DNA from: Ixodes scapularis
Taxonomy: Eukaryota > Arthropoda > Arachnida > Ixodida > Ixodidae
DNA length: 64,000 nt
Direction: 5' to 3'
Assembly: GCF_016920785.2 (NCBI RefSeq)
Contig: NW_024609837.1
Span: forward strand, 39,735,543 to 39,799,542
Positions 1 through 11,557 of this stretch are shown here, one piece after another (the first letter of the stretch is position 1; every line of letters starts with the position of its first letter). The notes beneath the pieces are model-generated. The model did not search any database, was not told the DNA's origin, and was given only the letters and a program-made list of their open reading frames with translations. The position numbers and the translations under genes are program-made.

Positions 1-531
1 TTTATATTATTTTAGCTTTTACGCGTCGTGTTTTGGAAACCTTAAAAGATCCGATTTCAACGTGCTCAACTATAATCTTAATTGAACACCTACTTAAAAG
101 CCAAAAGGCCGCTGGACGGCTCCGATCAGCGCGTGAGTTCACTACCCATCAGACTAGGGAGCAGGGGAGAGTGGGCGATGAAGAATGCGCCATTGTGCAG
201 GGGTTCCTTCCAGCGGGCAGCAGACCGAAATCGCCGACCTCAGCGCGACGTGGGGGAGGACCCGGGCGGGCGCGGCGCATTGTTTACGACGTCGGCCGAC
301 CAGCCGCCGAAGTCGGGCGGAGGGAGCGTGTTTAATCAGGCGCAGATTGTTTGACGACCCGTCCGCCTGCTAGCGGCGCCCGGCTGAAAACGCCCACTGG
401 CACCACTGGACGCCGCCTCGCCATCTTATTCTTTCGGTCCCCCGATGGTAGGGGGCAGTAGTGACTCGAGGTTTGGAGAGAGGGGGAATTGGTTGGAGCA
501 CACGCGACTGAATGCACCCGCTCGTCGATGG
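1..531. other. No feature recognised
   Basis: GC-rich sequence with frequent CpG between about 190 and 420. Short open frames exist on both strands but none resembles a protein I know. It ends at the left target-site duplication of the SINE at 541-854. Confidence 0.5.
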
Positions 532-540
532 AATTTGCAA

Positions 541-854
541 TTTTGGTGTTGTGGGGATATTTATACAGCGTGTAGTTGGTCAGCCATTAAAGTTGCGACG
601 AGTCACACGCTGTAGGTGAGCAATTTAGCCAGTGCAGTACAACCGCTAGCCTGGGGTCTTTTACGTGCAGCACGCAGCAGTGATACACGACCGCACGCCG
701 GTACGATGCTCATCCAGATTGAAACGGGCAGGGGTGGGGCTCGAGCCCAGGATCCCTGGGTTCTGCAGCGCGAGCGTTCGCTCCACGCGCGTCGAGCTAG
801 GTGTGCGCTTTAGCCCACTCGGCCACATATCCCCCCCCCCCCCCCCCCCCCTGA
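541..854 (-). mobile_element. tRNA-Ser-derived SINE with 9-bp TSD
   Basis: Read on the minus strand, the element starts with a run of G, then a class-II tRNA-like head. The A-box region is TGTGGCCGAGTGGGC at about 828-814, there is a long variable arm as in serine or leucine tRNA, and a B-box-like GGGCTCGAGCCCC lies near 746-734. A unique body follows and ends in a hairpin: TACAGCGTGT at 564-573 pairs with ACACGCTGTA at 605-614. A short tail ends in ACACCAAAA. The 9-mer AATTTGCAA flanks it at 532-540 and 855-863, as expected for LINE-driven retroposition. The body aligns by eye with 58440-58628, so this is a repeat family and not a single tRNA gene. The head carries internal Pol III promoter boxes in known SINEs; activity of this copy cannot be judged. 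Confidence 0.75.
831..851. repeat. Poly-C tract, 21 bp
   Basis: Uninterrupted C run on the plus strand. On the minus strand it is a G run placed exactly at the 5' end of the tRNA-Ser SINE, between the TSD side and the tRNA-like head. Confidence 0.95.
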
Positions 855-863
855 AATTTGCAA

Positions 864-1319
864 CTTATACTGTTAACTGCTCATCCTCAAACCTAGGCGT
901 CTAAATCTGGGAGACCTAAATTGTGGCGCACTGATTTAAGGGGGCGCCGCGACGAGCTTTGAACTTTCAGTGAAAACGGGTGACAAGCAGTCCTTGACAC
1001 TCGTAACCTAAAAAAAACGCGTTAGTTTTTTCTTTTTTATTTTTTTTCTTTTTCGTTCATCTAGTAAAAGCAGCAGAAAACAAAATTGAAAATGCGACTA
1101 GCGTTAATCTAACCAACTTGTGGCCAGTGTTGACATGCGGCTCTAATCTCGACACTTAGTGCAAAAGCCGGCGAGGAATCCGACATTCGTGATTGGCTGG
1201 CGCCTCGCTTCACCTTTGGGCCGGCCGGTCACGGCGGTCGAATTTCTCGCCGTCTTTTTCGCCAAGTGTCCAGATTCCAGGCCCTGAACTGCTTCAAAAT
1301 ATATGCCGTCGATGGCCGG
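864..1319. other. No feature recognised
   Basis: A/T-rich stretch with T-runs near 1023-1054, then GC-richer sequence. No coding potential, tRNA or repeat pairing seen. Confidence 0.45.
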
Positions 1320-1478
1320 GTTTACATGAATGCAATCACGGTCTAATCATAGCGCATCGAATCGAACAAGGACCAATCGCAAGCACCCTGTCTTCCAAAT
1401 ACTTCCTCCTCTACCGATCTACTACCGATCAAAATATTTAAATCTCGATTCCATGCGTTCCGGTCGTATTCATGTAAC
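1320..1478 (+). repeat. Palindromic MITE, family copy 1
   Basis: The ends are imperfect inverted repeats: GTTTACATGAATGC at the left against the complement of GTATTCATGTAAC at the right, followed inward by GCGCATCGAATCGA against its mirror TCGATTCCATGCG. The interior (GGACCAATCGC, then ACCGATCAAAATATTTAAATC) aligns with the minus strand of 6606-6752, so the two are copies of one short non-autonomous family. No transposase is encoded and no clear TSD was found. Confidence 0.65.
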
Positions 1479-2291
1479 GGAGCTAATGCTCATCATAACC
1501 GCGCGCTGGGGTTGGCAAAGCATAGCGAGGGAACGTGGTGACTTACGGGTATATTTAGAGTTCGGCTCTTGGGCTATTCCCACCATTGCAACGATTTGAC
1601 ACGAGTCGTACTCGAATGCTCGTCGAAGTATTGATCGTCACGAGCTGAAACCGAGTGCTCTCTCGGTGCTCCTGTCAAACCTGTGAGCCGTCATTTGACT
1701 ATTGTCACCATGCGGAAACGGTAATCCACGTGACTGCGCCTACAGTGGGGTCGTCGAGACTAGGTGAGCAAGTTTTGCGGAGAAAAGTTTTAGCAAATGG
1801 GCGTCTATGGGAACGCGTTGGTTTTCTGTGGACGTCCATTGCGCGACATTGTTATCGCGGGCAAGGCTTTGGTGTATTTTACTTCGAAAAGGTTCTGAAA
1901 GCCACCAAAATTTGGTCACTTAGGTTAGTACCACGACTGAGCATTTCACACCGCTATAGTAGTTTTCACGACAGTCCTTCAGTACTCAGAAGAAGAAAAA
2001 ACGCCGATTGCGTGTTCGCGCTAACCATGTCCCCGAGTGTACGTCGGCTACATTTTCCCTTTGGGAAAATAAGGTTTAACTGAATTTGCGTCCATAAGGA
2101 AGCAACGTGCTTCTCAGATTTGTTTTCACTCGGGTGACTTCATATTTCAATTTTTTTCACAAATACCAAAAGAACCTCCTTCGTGCACTACTTTAGTAAA
2201 TTGCAAAGCGATACGTTAAGAAACCGAATTATACGGTCCCTTGAAATTGCTAAGGCGCCATCGCGTCCCACCTGTAATAGACATTTCGTTC
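1479..2291. other. No feature recognised
   Basis: Mixed-composition sequence. An open plus-strand frame at 1655-2083 (142 codons) has no recognisable motif and is treated as chance. Confidence 0.45.
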
Positions 2292-2518
2292 AATTACCCC
2301 AGCATCAAAAAGAATGCTGGGGACGTAGGTACACGCACGCGCTCGCCTTCCGTATGCTAATGATTCGAAGTAAATAACCAAAACAAAACTTTTTTGGCGC
2401 GCGCGTGCGAAGTGTCTTTTGTTTTAGATTTTTGCTTTCGAACAATTTCAACTGCAGACGCCAGCACGCGCAGCGCGTATACCTACGTTCCCGGCATTCT
2501 GTTTGATGTTGGGTAATT
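2292..2518. repeat. Hairpin MITE, 227 bp
   Basis: Outer arms of about 50 bp are inverted copies. Left AATTACCCCAGCATCAAA at 2292 mirrors the right end TTTGATGTTGGGTAATT at 2502-2518, and the inner ACGTAGGTACACGC mirrors GCGTATACCTACGT. The left arm itself holds a 9-bp stem (CCCCAGCAT and ATGCTGGGG). No coding capacity. The shape is that of a fold-back MITE; the superfamily cannot be assigned. Confidence 0.6.
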
Positions 2519-4837
2519 CGGCAAAAGGTCTATTACAGCAAACTGTTCGGCCAACGTGTCCGGAGCTAGCGGTTTAAATGACTGTAAAGGTTTACTCATC
2601 CAAATAATCCCTCGAATAAACTTTCGCACACCACATTTCGATGCATTTGCCGTGATATTTTCGTCACCTTTGCGTCGCCGGTCACCGTTGTAAGACAAAA
2701 AGTGTGTAAAAATCGTAGAATTGGCCACGCCCCGTATTGCCGGGGCGCCGACGTCATATCGTGACGGTCTTGCGGCACAAGCTCAAGTTAATAAATAAAA
2801 GGTGCCCTCGTGCTTTTTAAAAACTTTTTTTTTTTCGTTGGCTTTTATTACGTTGGCGGCACAGATCTTAGGACCCCATTTCTTTTTCGAAATACTCTAA
2901 GAAATCCACTATCACTTTGTTTGTTAGCTTGCTTTGCCTTAGTGGTAGTGTTGATTTGTTGCAAATTTAATGTCTACTTTCAGTCTATTTTATCTCCTAA
3001 TCTGTAATGTCTTCGGACCCTGAGAATGTATTCAACCAATACTGTTGTATATTTCGCACACGCCAGGATCGAGATAAATCTTTTGTTTGTTTTTTTTAAG
3101 ATTTATCTTGATATCAGAATTAACTGAAAGGCGCCCCTTTCTTCCCAAGAACACGGACTTGGTTCCGTGTGTCTGTTCAAAGCGACTTGTACAAGACGGT
3201 ACACAGTGTAAAGAATATTGGGAAGAAAGAGGCGAAAATATCTCGGGAAGTTTCGGTGCGCACATTGGTGGTTAGGTTCCCGCTTGACTGGGTATGAGTC
3301 TCCACCGCACCAAGACTCCCGCTCGCGTCACGCCTTCATACGGAGACACAAACACTCGAGATTAATCGAGAGAAAACCTGGTACTAACGATGCCTTAGGC
3401 TGGATCTTTTTCCACTCGGTCCGAAGGTCTTCCGTGCATCCGGTGTTATGCCGCTCACGTGAATCACTCCTCGCTAACCCAGTGCCGAAGAGGGTCCAAA
3501 CCGTTCCTCTCTATCTCCCGTCATAAAAAGGACCATAAAGCGGAGCTTCTACCCGAGGTGAGAGGGGCCATATATCCCGAGCAGAAATATACGGCGTGCA
3601 CCGAACTAAGCCGTTTACTTCGTCAGAACGTCCAAGGAAACGAAATGGTTGGCCGGTGGTGCCCTTCCTCCTCTATTCATCTTATTCGTGGGATACGAAG
3701 GGATGAAATCCCGAACCTCTTTCTCTCTCTCCCTTTTCCCTATGGCTTCATCCTCAGCATTCCTTACCTTGTTCTTTTTTGTTTCTTTTTTTCTCCCGGC
3801 CCGAACGTATGGTCGGCAGCCTTTCTCGATAATGCGTGTTGAAGGCCGGGTTAGGGATTAAGGGAGATGGACCCATTCAGCGAAAAACGTTCTCGGGAAT
3901 GTCCAATCACGAGGCGAAATAAATTGATATAAAAAAAACGAAAAAAAGGAAAGTGCTTTATTTTTGTCTTTCCTGGCAGGAATATAAATAGGAATAATAT
4001 CTGTGCCCCATTATCGTGCGTAAGATTAATAATGCATATATAAAAGAGTGTTCCGGACGTAAACCATGGTGTAATTAAATATTCGATGCGAGACTCTAGA
4101 AAAATGGGAAGGGGAAGATTTAAGGAAGTCTAGAGTTCGTTCTGAGGAAATACGTGTTGGTGACGGGGGAGAAGACAAATTAAATAAAGACGCTGTTAAA
4201 TTAAATAACGCGTCCGAATCGCTCGCGCGACTTCAATAGGCGAAGGGAAGCGAGCTTGAAGGAGGTTGAAACGGCGGCGAGGAAATAAAATATGCAAGTC
4301 GAGCGTCAATTGTCTTACAGTGACAAGGAGAAGAAGTGTGATTCGTGAAGTTAAAAAAAAATAAGAAGATGATAAGGGTGAGGCGATCACTTTACTCGCT
4401 TCTGTGTTTGGTTCATACAATTCCACGATGGTCTCGGAAAAAAAAAATATTAACGACTGAGGTTGACGTGCGTGAAATTATACATTGCAGCACTCTGAAA
4501 CCCCAGATTTTTGCGAAGAAATATGAAAATTAAAGGTTAAAGAGGAGGTTAATAGCCTTACCTGCTACGTACATTTAAAGATTTAGGTAGCCGAGTGTTT
4601 TCGGCCTGTACAAAACCGGGATAGGATTGTAAAACTGTTTAAACTTGGTTCAGAACACATACAAAATAATTAGGACGTGGTTTAGAAAGAAATAGAATCA
4701 CGAAAGTAGAAGAAGCATTTTTTTTTCTTTTATTTATTTTCAACTCACGTTCTTCGAACATTGTGATCCTAATATTTGCAGGATAAAGCAACCATCATTT
4801 TCTTAAAAAAAAGTTGCCCTAGCTCAAGCAAAGAATA
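2519..4837. other. No feature recognised
   Basis: About 2.3 kb without a defensible gene. There are T-runs at about 2826-2835 and A-runs near 3930 and 4355. Minor TC-rich sequence lies near 3720-3790. Short frames on both strands lack known motifs. Confidence 0.4.
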
Positions 4838-5079
4838 TGACGTATAAAGACTTGTTCACTCATTTGCGTTGGTTGGGTCTGCATGCAATCGAAACGACCG
4901 TTACGGCAAATTCACTGCCACAAGTGTTCGCCGTGCACAGCATGGCAAGGGATGCAAGGGGTAGCTTCACGAAGCAATGCACGAGTTGCGATTGTTGCGG
5001 TGTGTATTTCGTTACGGTCGTTTCGGTTGCATGCAAACGCAACCGTTGCGAATGTGCGAACCAGCCGTAATCTACGTCA
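4838..5079. repeat. Hairpin MITE, 242 bp
   Basis: The termini TGACGTA (4838-4844) and TACGTCA (5073-5079) are perfect complements. Inside them, GCATGCAATCGAAACGACCG near 4881 mirrors CGGTCGTTTCGGTTGCATGC near 5015. The arms are about 45-60 bp with scattered mismatches. Apparent frames on both strands are mirror images and are not genes. Confidence 0.65.
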
Positions 5080-6384
5080 CGTTTCGTTTAGTTGAGTTGA
5101 AGTGTAGAGGTACAAAAAAGGTGGCCGCGAGTTTGTTTGTTTTTATTTTTTCTTCCAGTATTGCAGTCAGTGATCAGCTAAAAACCCAGTAAAAGAAAAC
5201 CTCGTAGACGTGATTTGTGACTTTTATATCACTTGGTAGAACGCGCAGCCAGAACCCAGCGGTAGGCAACCAGCGCGTTCTGGACAAGCGACATCTACTG
5301 GATTTTTAACCTATCGCCAAATATAGTCAAAATTACTTAAGGCTAATTGTAAGTCAGCAGGATTAATTGCGGTTAGCAGGATTTACCAATCGCCGCAGCG
5401 GGAATCTAACCCCGGAATGTGCAATCCTCATGTCAAACGTCTTTGTTCGGAACATCGGGGTGGAGGCGAGTTGCAGCGAAAACAGCCTAGTCATGCTTGA
5501 CTCGAGGGAGCCTGGGGTAGTAGGCGAACGTCGGCGCGTGCCGCTGGCTGTCGACTAACGAGGTAGCTCCCCACGTGATCCCACGACGTCAAGGAGCCGA
5601 TCGTACGGCACCAACGAATAGCGCAGCAGGCGTATCCAGGGGTGCTAGCCGCACTCTGGGTAAAAACGGAACCTGTGAAAACTTTACATTTAACCATACT
5701 TGTCCTATACCCTACACTCGTATAAATTTAAACTTTTTGTCGATCATTCTGATCAACCTGAGAGCGCGCGGTGTGTTGCGGTTGGACGGATTCGAAGCAG
5801 CCCAAAGCTTCCTGTACTCGGGCGAAGAGAGATATAACACGCGCATAATGCAGGCACGACATGTGACTAAGACAAGTTTTTTTTAAAAAATGTGTTACTT
5901 GTTGCAGATTGTGCGCCATGACAAAGTTAGAGACTTCGTGAGAGTCACCTCCAACACGCGCTCTGCATTCCAACAGAAATGTTTCGCCAAGGTTTGAGCC
6001 GCATCATAAAAATAAGGAACGCATTGGTAAACATCGAAAGCACCGCAAAAATGTCAATTCCAACTACTTTTTTTAAATTTTTTCCCCGGATCAGCGTCAC
6101 GTAGGTTCCAAACCGAAAGTACTGCGGAAAAGTACCGCGGAAAAAACAAATTGTCAGTAAAAGAGAAACAACGTGAAAGAAGTGGCTGTCCGCTTTAAGC
6201 CGCGAAGCCAGCCCTGCCAGCTCGACAACCCTCGCGGGGTCTATTTTCAGTTTCGGAAAGTGGCGGAAACTCTCGTCGTGGAGGACAAGTTCGCTACCCT
6301 TTAAAAATGCCGGCAAAAAGAGGAGCACATCACGGGGCCACTCTGACACTCAGCAAGCTGCGTAAATATCTTCGCTGGCCTAAG
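5080..6384. other. No feature recognised
   Basis: No gene, RNA gene or repeat pairing seen. A minus-strand frame at 5945-6349 (134 codons) has no recognisable domain. Confidence 0.4.
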
Positions 6385-6419
6385 CCCCCCCCCCCCCCCC
6401 CCCCCCCCCCATTTTTTTT
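6385..6419. repeat. Poly-C tract (26 bp) joined to a T-run
   Basis: Twenty-six C residues at 6385-6410, one A, then a T-run. No flanking element was identified. Confidence 0.95.
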
Positions 6420-6605
6420 TCTTCCGTACTCGCGTCGTTACACGCATTCTTGCACAAAATGTATTTTTTCACGCGATCATAAATATTGATTTAGCTGAGG
6501 AACCTTTTTGAGGGCAAATCAGATCGCGATTTTTCGCTCCTGGCATGTGCCCGTGATCCAGCAGCGCGGGCTTATTCGCCGACTGCAGAGGGACCTACGG
6601 CTGCA

Positions 6606-6752
6606 CCTACACGGATACGAGCGTAGCGCATCGAATCCAGATTTAATATTTTGATTGGTACCAGATGGGTAGAAGAGGAAGGAGTAGGAAGGCAGGTTGC
6701 GTGTGATTGGTCTCTGCTCGATTCGATGCGTATACAATCGGGTTCACGTAAA
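6606..6752 (-). repeat. Palindromic MITE, family copy 2
   Basis: The minus-strand sequence aligns with 1320-1478: CATCGAATCGA, ACCAATCAC, the pyrimidine-rich middle, CCAATCAAAATATTAAATC, then GGATTCGATGCG. The ends CTACACGGATACG and CGTTTACGTGAAC are related as inverted repeats. The two copies differ by many substitutions and small indels, so neither looks recent. Confidence 0.6.
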
Positions 6753-7077
6753 CGTAGCCTATGTTAATGGTCCCTTTATGCTGGCTGTAGGAGAAGGTTA
6801 TATTCGAATAAGAAAATTGGATTCTTTTTCCTCGCTGCTTGACTATATATGACGGGAAACTTGAATTACCCAAATGTCTGATACGCGATTAGAAGCCGTG
6901 GTTTGTCTGGGATTTGAGATAATAATAAAAAAAAAAAATAGAATTACCAATATTTCTACTTTTTTTCTTTTTTCCATCATGATATGAGCTAGTGGGACAC
7001 TTCGCGGCTTTCACGCCGACAACAGAGCTACATATCGACGCGGGTCACTTTTGGCCCTCGGAAAAAAGATCCCACAT
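6753..7077. other. No feature recognised
   Basis: A-run at about 6927-6940 and T-rich sequence at 6958-6975. Nothing else recognised. Confidence 0.45.
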
Positions 7078-7231
7078 TGACGTCACGCCGCTAACGCCAG
7101 GCCACTGGACAGAAATTTGACGTCACGCCGAGCATCAGGTCACGTGTAACCTGGTGTAGGCTGACACCATGACGTGGCATTGCCATGTCAAGTCACGTTG
7201 CACAGTGACGTCACGCGACCTCATGACGTCA
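7078..7231. promoter_or_regulatory. Cluster of four perfect TGACGTCA sites
   Basis: The palindromic octamer TGACGTCA occurs at 7078, 7118, 7206 and 7224 within 154 bp, three of them followed by CGC. This is the consensus binding site of CREB/ATF bZIP factors. Regulatory function is an inference: no promoter or gene is visible nearby, and the sites may belong to an unrecognised repeat. Confidence 0.4.
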
Positions 7232-10200
7232 CGCTACACTGGGACGACATGTAGAAACATGAACATGGGATTGCTGATAATGAAAACAATACAAACAAAG
7301 CGTTTTCGCTACTTACGTCGTATAGGTTCTCGGCCGATAAAACCAATAAAATTCGGTGGGCGTTAAGCCGGCAAAACAACTGGCAGGAAATTGGGTGGAG
7401 CTACACGCTTGAAACTTGAGTGCGTGATTTTGGGAAGTCTGCCTGAATGACCACAAGGCGGTGCTAGTTTGTGTCCAATAACGCTGCGCAAGATGTCCAG
7501 GCAGCCACACTAATGACAAGGAACGGTTGATGCATACACCGTTGCGTCGTTCTCTGAATTTTAACCCTGGGCGCGCGATTTTAGAAGTGTTCTACAATTA
7601 CCACGAGACAGTCCTAGTTTGTGTCTAATATAATTGTTTAATGGAAAGGCTCCCTACTTAATCCACCCTCATTGCTCCAAAACGCTTTGGAACTTTCGTA
7701 CGGTGTGTTACTCGGTTTAATACGAAACGGCCCATGCGGACTCTATGGGGTGCCCTCATACCTTTACCGTTCATTCAGTCCGTCTGCTCCGAAATGACAC
7801 ATTAGCCGCTCCGACGTCACACCTCAGGTGTCGCAGTGTTTCGCTTTACAGGTGACGTAAGTGTTCACCAATTGTTTTTTTCTCGAGAAACGTTTATGAA
7901 TGAATATACCGCAAAAGAAACAACTTTGTCTTCGCCTCCGACGTGTATGATCGAGTTCCACCAGCGCGACAAACTGGAAACAACAGACACCGGCACACCT
8001 CAAACAGCCACAGCAGGCACGTGATGGCACGTTTGGCAGGCTCCCAGTCCCTCGGTGCTCGTGAAGTAAACACGAGTGATCTCAAGCTTTTCCCTCGCCT
8101 GTAGGATGCACGTGGTTGAAGCTTGTCGGTAGCGGCTGTTTCTGCTTGTCGCAGTAGAGGTACTCGGGCATAATAGAGCATATATTCATTCGTGTTGAAT
8201 ATCCATATACAGTCGAAATAGCAAAATTTATATTTCGCAAGAAAAAACAAAACAAGAAACAATTCAAATATTTTAGAACTGACGCATTCTCGTCACGGAC
8301 TCGGCGGCGGCAAGCTGTCGCTAATGACGCTTTGACGCCTTTGTCACCATATTTTGGAATGGCAGTTATTTCGCTTTCTCGCTTCGCCTCTCTAATGGCG
8401 ACCAGTGGGTTCACGCCTCTTCCGTTTAATTAAAGTGCTCGCCCAATTAATCACGCCCTCGGCCTTTTTATCGCGTCGAGGGGAGGTTTCGCGGGATCGG
8501 TGCTCGGGCAACCCAGTGGGCGGTCCAACACGCGCCCGCACGGCCCACCTTTGACGCCGCCGAGCAAGAACAGCGATGATTGTTGCAGTCGTTCAAAGAA
8601 GGCTTCAGCAGTTCGCGCCCCTCCAAATTGCACCGATAGAGCTGTTGAAATGTTTCTGGTGCATGAGATCAGGTTCGGTTGGAGCTTTGAGCATGCACTT
8701 ATTCAAATCTTGTCATAAAAAATAAAGTTATTATTATAAAATAAGGCCCGCGTGTGACGTCACCTGCAGTGGCTCCCCGCCCCAAGCTACAAACGGGCTG
8801 AAGCTTGGCGACGAATGCCGCAAAGCGACACACGCATCCGTAAAGTGTAAGATAATTCACAAAAGCGAGTCATTGCGCGTCCTCGGGACGCAATCCATTG
8901 CCCGGTAGACAAAAATGGTGGTTCCGAAGAAGCAAATATTAATCATTTATGGGTATGAGATTAACGTTAACGCGTTAGGTGTATGAGATGACGCTGCAGC
9001 AGGCAATAAGTGTGTCAAAATTGCTCTTGCAACTTTTAAAATTTTTAATAAAGCCGAAAAAAAAAGCAGCACGTGTTACATTGCGCTTTTACGTGTACAA
9101 GGGAGTTTCCTTCGTACCTTGCTCCATAGAAATCTCGCTGCGCGTTAAAATTAAGTTATTTAAGCATGGAACGTGGAGTGAAGGAACGGAAGCCGGGTGA
9201 ATGGGCCTGACGGCAAGCCGGCATGATGCTAAATGTAAACGCCGCCAGAATGAGCAATGCACTTTCACCGCTTCTTAATTCGACGAAAAGAAAAGTGAAA
9301 AATAAGATAGATAGAAATATACGAACTTCTCAACATTAAGACCCTTCAGAACTCAAACGGCTCAGTGGCAAATAAAAAATTAAAAGCAAAACAAAAACAG
9401 CTCAGTGCTAAGAAAACTAAAATTAAAAGCAAGGAATATACTTAGCCCCTCTTCATGCTGGTCCCAGCCAAACCAAGAGGACCTTAAAAAAAAAAAAAAA
9501 AATAATAAAGGGGGGGAGGGGGGCGGATAGGCGGACTGTTCGGTCGTTCCGGCCACCTCACGTGATAATTTTAGGCGCGGCGCTCTCGTTGCCATTTTTG
9601 CTTCACTTCAAATCGGCAAACACCTGGGTCTTGTCGTTTGGAAACGTCGGTCTCAAGGTTTAAGCGTCGTGTGGTTCGTAAGAGCACGGCACAGGTCGCA
9701 AACAACACGGCGGACGGAGGCCGTTTGTTACCTTTTTACTTTGGCATTAGAGAGTTGTTATCGGAGCCTGTCTAGTGTAGTGAAATGTATAGTTATGCGT
9801 ACACATCCCTAGAAAGTAAAAACTGGTGTTCAACCCAAATGACTTCGCTTACTTCGTTTTTTTCTTTTTAAAGGCAATACATGTTCGCACTTACTGTGTC
9901 GCTTGTGTTACGAAGTAACAAAATACTGGCTCTAGCGAACGCGTTCGTCGGGCGTTTAGGTATTTTCTTTTATTATCACATCACCCTTTTAAAGAAAGAA
10001 GTAATGATCACTCGAATGTTATTTTTTTAATGCAAAACTTAATTTTATCGGAAGCTAGCTCAGATTTTGCGCGAATTTCTGGCGTGGCGCGGCACATGCA
10101 GAGTGGGAAAGTTTGCCACGGGAAAATGAGGAGTCGGCAGAAGCGAAGAAGGTACAGCTGACCTTTCCCGATTTGCACCTGTGGTTCTCTATTTCCTCCA

Positions 10201-10693
10201 CTGATCACCCGTCAGACATATCCATGTGCTGACGCGTGATGAATTACACCACACGTGACTACAGTGTGCTTAGTGGCTCGCGTGAACCTGAATTTTCCTT
10301 CCGGCCCAATTACGTGGAACGTTCTTTTTCACGCGCTTCGCACACGTCAGCGTCACCTCGCGTCGGCGCGCGTCTCTCCGTGCCGATACCTGTCCCGGCC
10401 ACATTGTTGTGGGTGACCTCGAGCGACGCGCACCGATGCTGACGCGTTCGAAGTCAGCGAAAAATACGCCCTGTGCCGTTGGTTCTTTTACGTACAACTG
10501 AGGTTTGGGTCTGTGCGGTCGATGTTTCTTTTCGCTTTCAATTGCCCGTACCATCCTTCATCACACAGAGTAGACGACCAGGGGCTCCGAGTTCGACACT
10601 CGGCGATTCAGTTTACGAGGTCGCCGACTTTCTCGCTAGGAGTCCAACGTAGGGCCTCGGGACTATAGTAACAAAACACTGACTTCGGCCAAT
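7232..10693. other. No gene recognised in 3.4 kb
   Basis: Holds one further TGACGTCA (8755), an A-run at about 9486-9501 followed by G-rich sequence (9510-9524), and scattered CACGTG hexamers (for example in 9559-9564 and 10253-10258). Frames on both strands are short and motif-free. Confidence 0.4.
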
Positions 10694-10728
10694 AGTCCTG
10701 CCCCAGGACTAGGGCCTGGGGCAGGACT
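10694..10728. repeat. Perfect 14-bp stem hairpin
   Basis: AGTCCTGCCCCAGG (10694-10707) and CCTGGGGCAGGACT (10715-10728) are exact complements around the 7-nt loop ACTAGGG. It directly abuts the TCACGTGA minisatellite. Confidence 0.9.
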
Positions 10729-10731
10729 GCG

Positions 10732-11072
10732 GTCACGTGACCCCCCCGAGGTCATGTGACCCCCCGAAGTCACGTGACCCCCCCCCCCCCCCCCCGAGGT
10801 CCCGTGACCCCCCCCCCCCCCCGAGGTCACGTGATCCCCCTGAGGTCATGTGACCCCCCGAGGTCAGGTGACCCCTCCAGGTCACGTGACCCCCCAGGTC
10901 ACGTGACCCCCCAGATCACGTGACCCCCCAGGTCACGTGAGCCCCCCGAGGGCACGTGACCACTCCAGGTCACGTGACCCCCCTCCCCCCGAGGTCACGT
11001 GACTTCCCTCCCCCGAGATCACGTGACCCCCCCAGGGTCACATGACTACCCGCAGGTGACGTGACCCCCCTC
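10732..11072. repeat. TCACGTGA/C-run minisatellite, 17 units
   Basis: Seventeen degenerate units of about 14-29 bp. Each has the form GGTCACGTGA followed by a C-run. By eye, ten units keep the exact palindrome TCACGTGA, which contains the E-box CACGTG. Variants are TCATGTGA, TCCCGTGA, TCAGGTGA, GCACGTGA, TCACATGA and TGACGTGA. Two C-runs in the array have grown to 18 and 15 bp (10778-10795 and 10808-10822). Confidence 0.9.
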
Positions 11073-11480
11073 AGTACCCTTCCCTACTCCTCCTCAAGGG
11101 CTGCGCTCCAAATCGGCGTTACAGGGATTTGTAAACGGCTTTCATTTTTTTAGTTCTTTTTTTTTATGGTGTTTGGACAACTGTTTTTTAGCACATCAGA
11201 TGTGAAACCAAACATGCGCAATGACCAGTCTTGATTTATTCTCTAATAAAGATAAGTAAATAAAAAATGAATGATGTTTACAATTCTCTGTAACGCCGAA
11301 TCAGAGCAATGCCCTTGGGGAGGAGAGGGAGAGGAGAGTATGCCCCTCCTCTCCCTCCGAACCCTGCCCTCCTCATTTACTCGTCTTCTCTCGTTTAGCG
11401 GGAAAAAAATCGCTATATTTGTCACTAAATGTAGCGAAAACTTACCCCCTAAATTTTGCAGAAAAATTTTCCGGGGTTGA
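11073..11480. other. No feature recognised
   Basis: T-run at about 11157-11165. A purine-rich patch near 11318-11340 faces a CT-rich patch near 11341-11395. No gene seen. Confidence 0.45.
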
Positions 11481-11557
11481 GTGACGTCACGAGGGTAAAA
11501 TTTCCTCGCTAAAGTTAGCGGGAAAATTGCAGGCCAGTTTTACCCTCGTGACGTCAC
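11481..11557. repeat. Perfect 20-bp inverted repeat with TGACGTCA
   Basis: GTGACGTCACGAGGGTAAAA (11481-11500) is the exact complement of 11538-11557, separated by 37 nt that contain a weaker stem, CGCTAA with TTAGCG. Each arm holds one TGACGTCA. Such arms could be the tips of a small fold-back element. Confidence 0.85.
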
